Source: Hyphomonadaceae bacterium
GTDB taxonomy: Bacteria; Pseudomonadota; Alphaproteobacteria; Rhizobiales; Hyphomicrobiaceae
Assembly: GCA_019747815.1 (NCBI GenBank)
Contig: JAIEQJ010000042.1
Coordinates: 1 to 64,000, forward strand
Direction: 5' to 3'
Length of the DNA stretch: 64,000 nucleotides
In this document: positions 57,665 through 64,000 of the stretch, piece by piece
Layout: every line of letters starts with the position of its first letter
Position numbering within the stretch: the stretch's first letter is position 1
Translations under genes and position numbers: made by a program
Notes under the pieces: generated by a model
What the model saw: only the letters and a program-made list of their open reading frames with translations
Told to the model about the DNA's origin: nothing
Databases searched by the model: none

Positions 57665-58259
57665 TTCTGCGGTCCCGCAGGTGCGCCAGCGGCTAAACGC
57701 CCGCAGCGGCTTGTCCGCTCGAGGTTTTGCGACAGGAGGAGCCGGGCATCCCGAGCCCGTTTGACCTCAAGTGTGCTGATGGGCAGGGGATGCCCATGCT
57801 CGCCGCATCCGGGCCCATGCACGGCGATCTGCTGGTCTGGCGGCCACGCCCGGTGAGGCTTGCGGACTGCGGGCCCTCGGCTCCTAGTCGAGACCAGACA
57901 GCCTTGGCGCTGCCGGCCTCGCTTCCGAGGTGAAAACCACATAGGCACGTCGATCACGAATGTCATCCTCCGTGCGCAGATATTTTTTTGCCGAAACCTA
58001 TCCTCGCCGCCAAAAGCTGTGGTGTCGCCTTCCCGCCCCTCGCGGGCAGAGCCAGCATGCAGGCTTCCCTCTCGCCGTCTTTCGCGGGGAGTGGGTTTGG
58101 GTGGGGCAGTGAGCGTGAGGGCAGCCAGGGCGTGTTGCGCCCCTGTCATCCGGGAATTGCGCTGACTGCGCGATATCCCGATCCAGGGGACGACGACAAT
58201 GCGCCATCACGTCTTTCCAACTGCGTCGCCTATAATGCGTCGAGCCGGTCGAAAATGGG
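57665..58259. other. Long intergenic region between typA and the Pif1-like helicase
   Basis: 595 bp with no supported gene. It contains one CATCCCGG-type repeat at its right end (58145-58198), a T-tract (about 57983-57989) and GC-rich blocks near 58037-58115 that resemble a degraded CTCTCCCC repeat. Confidence 0.6.
58145..58198. repeat. CATCCCGG dispersed repeat, divergent copy
   Basis: GTCATCCGGGAATTGCGC at the left, GATATCCCGATCC inside and GACGACGACA at the right match the left half of the copies at 54965 and 62398. It ends about 60 bp before the helicase start. Confidence 0.55.
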
Positions 58260-59609
58260 ATGAGCTCCGTGCCCCTGCCACCTGTTGTTGCCTCGCCCCC
58301 TCCTGCCCTGGCCAAGGCTTGGCCCGCCGGCGTCGAGCCTACGTCCGAATTTCTCGCCGCCCACACCCACCTGCGCGAGGGGGGTGGGCATTTGTTCGTC
58401 ACCGGGCGCGCCGGCACGGGCAAGTCGACGCTGCTCAGGTGCCTCAGGGACCTCGTCGCCGACGAGATGGTGATCGTCGCCCCCACGGGCCTGGCGGCCG
58501 TCAACGTCGGCGGCCAGACCATCCATTCATTCTTCGGCTTTCCACCCCGCCTCATCCGTCCCGACGACATCCGCCGCAGCCGCAATGGCCGCATCATGCG
58601 CCGCCTCAAGTTCCTGGTCATCGACGAGGTGTCGATGGTGCGCTCCGACATCATGTGGGCGATCGACCAGTCGCTGCGCGTCAACCGCGGCCGCCCGCGC
58701 GAGCCGTTCGGCGGTGTCAGGCTCGCCATGTTCGGCGACCTGCACCAGCTTCCCCCGGTCATCGACGAGGCCGAGGTGGCCGCACACCTGGAGTCGGAGC
58801 ACGGCGGGCCGTTCTTCTTCAGCGTCGCGGCGCTGCGCGAGGGCACCGGCACGGCGCTGATCGAGCTCACGCAGGTTTTCAGGCAGAGGGACGAGGCGCT
58901 GATCCGGGTCCTGAACCGCGTGCGCGACGGCGATGCCGACGAGGACGATCTGGCCATCCTCAACGAGCGCGTGCATCCCATCCGCACGCTGTCCGAGGGC
59001 GAGCCCTATGTCATCCTCACGCCCACCAACGCGGCGGCGCGGCGCATCAACATGGCCTACCTCGAGGCGCTGCCGAGCCCGGCGCATGAATTCCAGGCGG
59101 GGGTGACCGGCGACTTCAACGAGAGCGCGCAGCCGACGGATGCCGTGTTGATCCTGAAGCGCGGCGCCAAGGTCATGCTCCTGCGCAACGATGCCGACCG
59201 CCGCTGGGTCAACGGCACCATCGCCCGCGTCGCCCGGCTGGAGGAGGATCGCGTCTGGGTGGACGTCGACGGCAAGGAGCACGAGATCGAGCGGGTCGCC
59301 TGGGAGAACCGGCGCTACGCCTACGACAAGGCCGAGGAGAAGATCGTCGAAACGGTGGCCGGTACGTTTCGCCAGTTCCCGCTGCGGCTGGCTTGGGCCC
59401 TCACCATCCACAAGAGCCAAGGCCTCACCCTCGACAAGGTATACATCGATCTGGGACGCGGCACTTTCGCGCACGGCCAAGCCTACGTTGCGCTGTCACG
59501 CTGCCGGACGATGGAGGGCCTTGCCTTCGCCCGGCCGCTGCGTCCCTCCGACATCCTCTTCGACCGCTCGGCCATGGGCTACCGGCAGGTCTTCGACGCC
59601 CTCGCTTGA
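58260..59609 (+). CDS. Pif1-like superfamily 1B DNA helicase
   Basis: 449 residues. Walker A GRAGTGKST is at 49-57, motif II LVIDEVSMV at about 119-127, and motif III GDLHQLPPV near 159. A late HKSQGLTLDKV and YVALSRCR are motifs V and VI. The layout fits the PIF1/RecD-like AAA_30 family; such helicases unwind G-quadruplex or R-loop DNA with 5'-3' polarity. It is a single gene in its operon. Confidence 0.9.
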   Translation: MSSVPLPPVVASPPPALAKAWPAGVEPTSEFLAAHTHLREGGGHLFVTGRAGTGKSTLLRCLRDLVADEMVIVAPTGLAAVNVGGQTIHSFFGFPPRLIRPDDIRRSRNGRIMRRLKFLVIDEVSMVRSDIMWAIDQSLRVNRGRPREPFGGVRLAMFGDLHQLPPVIDEAEVAAHLESEHGGPFFFSVAALREGTGTALIELTQVFRQRDEALIRVLNRVRDGDADEDDLAILNERVHPIRTLSEGEPYVILTPTNAAARRINMAYLEALPSPAHEFQAGVTGDFNESAQPTDAVLILKRGAKVMLLRNDADRRWVNGTIARVARLEEDRVWVDVDGKEHEIERVAWENRRYAYDKAEEKIVETVAGTFRQFPLRLAWALTIHKSQGLTLDKVYIDLGRGTFAHGQAYVALSRCRTMEGLAFARPLRPSDILFDRSAMGYRQVFDALA

Positions 59610-59696
59610 CCTGGCCGCAATCGGCACCGGCACATGGCAAGCCGCCTCACAAAAAATGCCCGAGGCAGACGCCGGCCGACCGGCTATAGTGGAGCC

Positions 59697-60206
59697 ATGT
59701 TGGGATCTGGCTCAAAGGTGTGCATACGCCCCGGCAAGACGGCTGATGCGGCGGCATTGTCGCACGTGTTCCAGGAGTCGTGGCTCTACGCCTATCGCGG
59801 CATCATCCCCCACCTGCACCTCGACAGCATGATCCGCCAGCGCTCGCCGGAGTGGTGGCGCAGCGCCGTGCGGTCCGGCGACAGCACCCTGGTGCTCGAG
59901 CATGATGGCAGGCTCGTCGGGTATGCCACCTTCGGCGCCGCCCGCCAGCGCGGCCCCTTCCAGGGCGAGATTTACGAGCTTTATCTCGATACCGTCTGCC
60001 AGGGCGTGGGATTTGGAGAGCACCTGTTCGAGGGCTGCCGCCATGCGCTCGATATGCGCAAATTGCGCGGGCTCGTCATCTGGGCCCTGCTCGACAATAC
60101 GCCAGCCTGCGATTTCTACTGGCGGCGCGGCGGCCGGCCGGTGGCCAGCACCTTTACCAGGATCGGCGGGGCAAAGCTCGAGAAGGTCGCCTTCGCTTGG
60201 CGCTAG
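59697..60206 (+). CDS. GNAT family N-acetyltransferase
   Basis: 169 residues from ATG 59697 (GGAG just upstream). ICIRPGKTADAAALSHVF-type start, then ELYLDTVCQGVGFGEHLFEGCRHAL, which is the acetyl-CoA binding loop (Q-x-x-G-x-G). NTPACDFYWRRGG is the C-terminal motif. Substrate unknown. It lies 82 bp before dapB, on the same strand. Confidence 0.85.
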   Translation: MLGSGSKVCIRPGKTADAAALSHVFQESWLYAYRGIIPHLHLDSMIRQRSPEWWRSAVRSGDSTLVLEHDGRLVGYATFGAARQRGPFQGEIYELYLDTVCQGVGFGEHLFEGCRHALDMRKLRGLVIWALLDNTPACDFYWRRGGRPVASTFTRIGGAKLEKVAFAWR

Positions 60207-60288
60207 AGGACCAGCCGCTCCTCCCCTTGACCTTGCTTGCGCGACGCGCCGGCGTTGCTATACCCCTGGCGCGGCGGAGGTGTGACCC

Positions 60289-61107
60289 ATGAACAGGATG
60301 AAGATTGCCGTCACCGGCGCGGCGGGACGCATGGGCCGTGAGCTTATTCGCGCCGTGCACGCCATGGAAGGCTGCGTGGTCGGCGGCGCCATCGAGCAGG
60401 AAGGCTCGCTCGCGCTGGGGCAGGATGCCGGCCAGCTCGCCGGTCTGGGCAGGCTCGGCGTCGCCATCACGGATGATGCGCTGGAGCTGTTCGCCAAGGT
60501 CGATGGCGTGGTGGATTTCACGGTTCCCGCGGCGAGTGTGGAGTTCGCAGGCCTCGCCGCCAACGCGCGCATCGTGCATGTGCTGGGCACCACCGGCCTG
60601 CAGCCCGAGGATGACGCCAAGATCGCCGCGGCCGCCCGCCATGCCGCGATCATCCGGTCGGGCAATATGAGCCTCGGTGTCAATTTGCTGGCGGCTCTGA
60701 CGCGCAAGGTGGCGCAGGCCCTCGATCCGGACTTCGACATCGAGATCCTCGAGATGCACCATCGCCACAAGATCGACGCTCCCTCCGGCACGGCCCTGAT
60801 GCTGGGCAAGGCCGCCGCAGATGGCCGCGGCGTCAAGCTGGATGATGCCGGCGTGCGCGTGCGCGACGGGCACACCGGTGCCCGGCGCCGCGGCGACATC
60901 GGCTTTGCGACTTTGCGCGGCGGCAGCGTCGTCGGCGAGCACACCGTGGTCTTTGCCGCCGACGGCGAGCTGATTGAGCTCACCCACCGGGCCGCCGATC
61001 GCGGCATCTTTGCCCGTGGCGCCGTCAAGGCCGCCCTGTGGGGCCGCGGCAAGCCGCCGGGGCTCTATTCAATGTCGGACGTGCTCGGCATCGAAGGGCC
61101 TCGGTAG
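60289..61107 (+). CDS. dapB: 4-hydroxy-tetrahydrodipicolinate reductase
   Basis: 272 residues. GAAGRMGR (10-17) binds NAD(P)H, and [19 protein letters not shown] carries the catalytic His and Lys. It makes tetrahydrodipicolinate in the lysine and diaminopimelate pathway. ATG 60298 is an alternative start. Followed by gpmA after 28 bp. Confidence 0.96.
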   Translation: MNRMKIAVTGAAGRMGRELIRAVHAMEGCVVGGAIEQEGSLALGQDAGQLAGLGRLGVAITDDALELFAKVDGVVDFTVPAASVEFAGLAANARIVHVLGTTGLQPEDDAKIAAAARHAAIIRSGNMSLGVNLLAALTRKVAQALDPDFDIEILEMHHRHKIDAPSGTALMLGKAAADGRGVKLDDAGVRVRDGHTGARRRGDIGFATLRGGSVVGEHTVVFAADGELIELTHRAADRGIFARGAVKAALWGRGKPPGLYSMSDVLGIEGPR

Positions 61108-61135
61108 CAGCCGCACGCGAGAACCAGGGGTCGCA

Positions 61136-61768
61136 ATGAACAACGTGCTTGTCCTCGTGCGCCATGGCGAAAGCGAGTGGAACAGACTGAACCTGTTCAC
61201 GGGTTGGAAGGACCCAGGCCTCACCGACAAGGGCATCGCCGAAGCGCGGGCTGCGGGCCGGCTGCTGAAGGCGCAAGGGTATCGGTTCGATGTCGCCTTC
61301 ACCAGCGACCTTGTCCGCGCCCAGCGCACGTTGACGCTCATCCTGGAAGAGCTGGGCCAGACGGGGCTCACCACCCACCAGGACCAGAGGCTGAACGAGC
61401 GCGACTATGGGGAGCTGTCTGGCCTCAACAAGGACGAAGCGCGCAAGAAATGGGGGGAGAGGCAGGTGCACCTCTGGCGACGCAGCTTTGATGTCGCTCC
61501 GCCCGGCGGCGAAAGCTTGAAGGACACGGCCGCCCGCGTGCTGCCCTACTACCAGGCTGAAATCTGGCCCGCGGTGAAGGCCGGACGCAACGTGCTTGTC
61601 GTCGCGCACGGCAATTCTCTGCGCGCGCTGATCATGCAGCTTGAAGGCCTCAGCGGAGAGCAGATCGTCGCCCGCGAGCTCGCCACTGGCGCGCCCATCG
61701 TCTATCGCCTGAACGACGACGGCACCGTCAAGGATCGCCGCGATCTGTCGGCAGCACCCGTTTCCTGA
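61136..61768 (+). CDS. gpmA: 2,3-bisphosphoglycerate-dependent phosphoglycerate mutase
   Basis: 210 residues from ATG 61136. R9-H10-G11 is the phosphohistidine motif, and [15 protein letters not shown] and [14 protein letters not shown] are family blocks. It is shorter than the enteric enzyme (about 250), as in other alphaproteobacteria. It interconverts 2- and 3-phosphoglycerate. Co-directional with dapB, 28 bp apart. Confidence 0.95.
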   Translation: MNNVLVLVRHGESEWNRLNLFTGWKDPGLTDKGIAEARAAGRLLKAQGYRFDVAFTSDLVRAQRTLTLILEELGQTGLTTHQDQRLNERDYGELSGLNKDEARKKWGERQVHLWRRSFDVAPPGGESLKDTAARVLPYYQAEIWPAVKAGRNVLVVAHGNSLRALIMQLEGLSGEQIVARELATGAPIVYRLNDDGTVKDRRDLSAAPVS

Positions 61769-61793
61769 TCGATCGTCCCTCGGGGGAGGAACC

Positions 61794-62387
61794 ATGTCCG
61801 TCGATGATGCCGTCGAGCGCCTGTCCGAATCCAACAGCGGGCACAACAAATGGGTCGGGGTCTACATCGGCCTGCTTGCCGTCGCGCTCGCCATTTGCAA
61901 CGTCGGTGGCGCCAACGCCGCCAAGGATGCCAACCGCGCCAACATCGAAGCCTCCAACACGTGGGCCTTCTTCCAGGCCAAGAACATCCGCCGCACGGCC
62001 ATCACCATGGCGGCCGAGGAGCTGGAGCTGCAGCTCAAGGCGCAGCCGGCCATGCCGGCCGAGGCGCGCCAGGCCTTCGAGGCCAAGATCAAGGACTACC
62101 GCACGACGGCGCAACGGCTCACGACCGATCCGGAGAGAAAGGAAGGCCTCGACGAGCTGTTCTTGAAGGGCAAGGCGCTGGAGGCCGAGCGCGACGTGGC
62201 GATGCGCAAGGATCCCTACTTCGATTGGAGCCAGGCGCTGCTGCAGATCGCCATCGTGCTGGCGTCCGTTCACCTCATCATTGGCAATGCGACGATCCTG
62301 GGCCTCAGCGGCGGGCTGGCTGCCCTCGGCTTTCTGCTGATGCTCAACGGCTTCACCCTGGCCTTCAGCCTGCCCCTTCTCGGCTAG
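61794..62387 (+). CDS. DUF4337 family membrane protein
   Basis: 197 residues. One membrane segment near 21-38, two near the C-terminus (about 145-190), and a central charged coiled coil with NTWAFFQAKNIRRT, the DUF4337 signature. It follows gpmA by 25 bp. Function unknown. Confidence 0.85.
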   Translation: MSVDDAVERLSESNSGHNKWVGVYIGLLAVALAICNVGGANAAKDANRANIEASNTWAFFQAKNIRRTAITMAAEELELQLKAQPAMPAEARQAFEAKIKDYRTTAQRLTTDPERKEGLDELFLKGKALEAERDVAMRKDPYFDWSQALLQIAIVLASVHLIIGNATILGLSGGLAALGFLLMLNGFTLAFSLPLLG

Positions 62388-62397
62388 GCTTGCGCGC

Positions 62398-62447
62398 CTG
62401 TCGTCCCGGAATTCGCGATCAGCGAATATTCCGGACCCAGGATCGCA
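62398..62447. repeat. CATCCCGG-type dispersed repeat, short copy
   Basis: TGTCGTCCCGGAATTCGCG followed by GCGAATATTCCGGACCCAGG matches the left half of the copies at 25129 and 54965. CGGAATTCGC and GCGAATATTCCG form a small hairpin. Confidence 0.6.
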
Positions 62448-62584
62448 AACGCCGCGCATCGCCCTGGCCCTGCGACCCTCCCCGCACTCGATCCCAAGCC
62501 CGCGGCAGACATGCCATCTTGCGCGGCCGGGCCGGCCCGGCTAGCTATGCCCGGCAACACTTCCACCTGCGCTCGGGGGCGCCC

Positions 62585-63697
62585 ATGACCACCTATTCTC
62601 TCCTGCTCCTGCCGGGCGATGGCATCGGTCCTGAAGTGATGGTCGAGGTCGAGCGGCTGGTTGCCTTCTTCAACAAGAAGGGCAAGGCCAAGTTCGAGAC
62701 CTCGACCGGCCTCGTTGGCGGTGCTGCCATCGACAAGTTCGGCGTGCCGCTCGACAGCGAGACGCTGGCCAAGGCGCAGGGCGCGGATGCCATCCTCTTT
62801 GGCGCCGTCGGCGGACCCAAGTGGGACAAGGTTCCCTATGAAAAGCGCCCCGAGGCCGGCCTGCTGCGGCTGCGCAAGGACCTCGACCTGTTCGCCAACC
62901 TGCGGCCGGCGATCTGCTATCCCGCCCTTGCCGAGGCCTCCTCGCTGCGCCGGGAGATCGTGGAGGGCCTGGACATCCTGATCCTGCGCGAGCTCACGGG
63001 TGGCACCTACTTCGGCGAGCCCAAGGAGATCGTCACCCTGGAGAATGGCCAGAAGCGCGCCGTCGACACCACGGTCTACACCACGCACGAGATCGAGCGC
63101 ATCGCCCGGGTGGCCTTCGACCTCGCCCGCAAGCGCCGCAACAAGGTGCACTCCGCCGAGAAGCGCAACGTCATGAAGACGGGTGTGCTGTGGAACGAGG
63201 TGGTGACGGCAACGCACGCCCGCGAGGCCAAGGACGTGGAGCTGCAGCACATCCTGGCCGACGCCTGCGCCATGCAGCTCGTGCGCGATCCCAAGCAGTT
63301 CGACGTCATCGTGTGCGACAACCTGTTCGGCGACATGCTGTCCGACGAGGCGGCGATGCTGACGGGCTCCATCGGCATGCTGCCGTCGGCCTCGCTCGGC
63401 GCCCCCGACCCCAAGACCGGCAAGAGGAAGGCGCTCTATGAGCCCGTGCACGGCTCGGCGCCCGACATCGCCGGCAAGGGCCTCGCCAATCCCATCGCGG
63501 CCATCGCCAGCTACGGCATGGCGCTGCGCTACTCCTGTGGCCTCGCCAAGGAAGCGGATATGATCGACATGGCCATCGCCGGCGCCCTCGGCCGCGGCCT
63601 GCGCACCGGCGACATCATGCAGCCCAACATGCGCAAGGTCGGCACCGCCGAGATGGGCACCGCCATCCTGGACGAGTTGGAGAAGCTCGCAGGCTGA
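62585..63697 (+). CDS. leuB: 3-isopropylmalate dehydrogenase
   Basis: 370 residues from ATG 62585. LLPGDGIGPEVM starts the family fold, and the substrate-binding LLRLRKDLDLFANLRP and the signature DNLFGDMLSDEAAMLTGSIGMLPSASLG are present. It oxidises and decarboxylates 3-isopropylmalate in leucine synthesis. leuC, leuD and leuA are not in the window. Confidence 0.97.
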   Translation: MTTYSLLLLPGDGIGPEVMVEVERLVAFFNKKGKAKFETSTGLVGGAAIDKFGVPLDSETLAKAQGADAILFGAVGGPKWDKVPYEKRPEAGLLRLRKDLDLFANLRPAICYPALAEASSLRREIVEGLDILILRELTGGTYFGEPKEIVTLENGQKRAVDTTVYTTHEIERIARVAFDLARKRRNKVHSAEKRNVMKTGVLWNEVVTATHAREAKDVELQHILADACAMQLVRDPKQFDVIVCDNLFGDMLSDEAAMLTGSIGMLPSASLGAPDPKTGKRKALYEPVHGSAPDIAGKGLANPIAAIASYGMALRYSCGLAKEADMIDMAIAGALGRGLRTGDIMQPNMRKVGTAEMGTAILDELEKLAG

Positions 63698-64000
63698 GGC
63701 TCCCAGCGCACGGGACCACGCGCATCCGGCCTGCGCAAGGTCGCAACGCCAGCGGGCCACGCTGGACAAATTGGAAAAGCTCCCGGCTTGCGATACTGTC
63801 ACGCCAGCTAGCAGGCTTGGAGCACGGCCGCCCACATGACCCTGGAATGTCTCGATCTCGAGCGGCGGGAATCGTTTGTCCCCGAACGCCGGCTGCTTTG
63901 TCGCGCCGAGGATGGCTGTAGTCGCATTCTGCGTGTCGTCCATGGCCGACGGCTTGGGAGCAAGCTGCGCGGCCCCTTTGAAGAAGCAGCACAGGAAGCC
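63698..64000. other. Right edge, no gene supported
   Basis: 303 bp after leuB with no supported gene. A minus-strand frame starting at 63943 continues far into the leuB antisense strand and has no recognisable content. Confidence 0.5.

Noticed and set aside
62384-63943. 519-codon minus-strand frame covering leuB
   Set aside because: Antisense to leuB, whose family blocks are complete; composition is that of a shadow.

Overview
The window is about 64 kb of high-GC chromosomal DNA from an alphaproteobacterium, most likely a member of the Hyphomicrobiales (Rhizobiales). The evidence is a histidine biosynthesis block (hisB, hisH, hisA, hisF) next to hslV-hslU, a DUF2628 gene beside hisH, a TAXI-type TRAP transporter, many acyl-CoA metabolism genes, and dispersed CATCCCGG...CCGGGATG repeats. 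I found no rRNA, tRNA or CRISPR array. The genus is not determined.

Layout. 1-155 is the start of a flagellin gene running off the left edge. 0.3-3.0 kb is a large exported serine hydrolase. 3.0-8.8 kb is a sugar-acid catabolic operon on the minus strand (TAXI receptor, fused TRAP permease, IlvD/Edd-type dehydratase, FAH-family hydrolase). 9.0-13.7 kb is an operon for a 2-oxoacid:ferredoxin oxidoreductase with its own FAD/Fe-S partner. 13.9-17.0 kb holds a ZnuD-like TonB-dependent receptor and a divergent TonB gene, separated by two Zur-box-like sites. 17.1-26.4 kb is a lipid or xenobiotic degradation region (GMC oxidoreductase, SDR, acyl-CoA ligase, thiolase, two acyl-CoA dehydrogenases, epoxide hydrolase). 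26.4-31.3 kb is the prkA-yeaH-spoVR stress operon.

31.7-42.5 kb is the histidine block, with hisF, hisA, hisH and hisB all on the minus strand but separated by unrelated cargo: an MBL hydrolase, a small exported protein, a Cas2-like protein, a copper chaperone, a two-domain L,D-transpeptidase, and a small radical-SAM peptide locus. 42.6-44.7 kb is hslV-hslU with a decayed acetyltransferase between them. 44.8-64 kb is mostly housekeeping: rlmN, argG, typA, dapB, gpmA and leuB, with conserved hypothetical genes, an M50 protease, an enoyl-CoA hydratase, a Pif1-like helicase and a phasin-like protein.

The best candidate for an undescribed system is at 39.95-41.85 kb: a 92-residue, Cys-rich predicted precursor peptide (C-x2-C-x2-C-x2-C near its end) with a strong ribosome binding site, followed by a radical SAM protein with an N-terminal PqqD-like region and a seven-cysteine SPASM domain. 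This looks like a minimal RiPP locus inserted into the histidine cluster. I do not recognise its named family. All names rest on motif and family recognition by eye; no searches were run.
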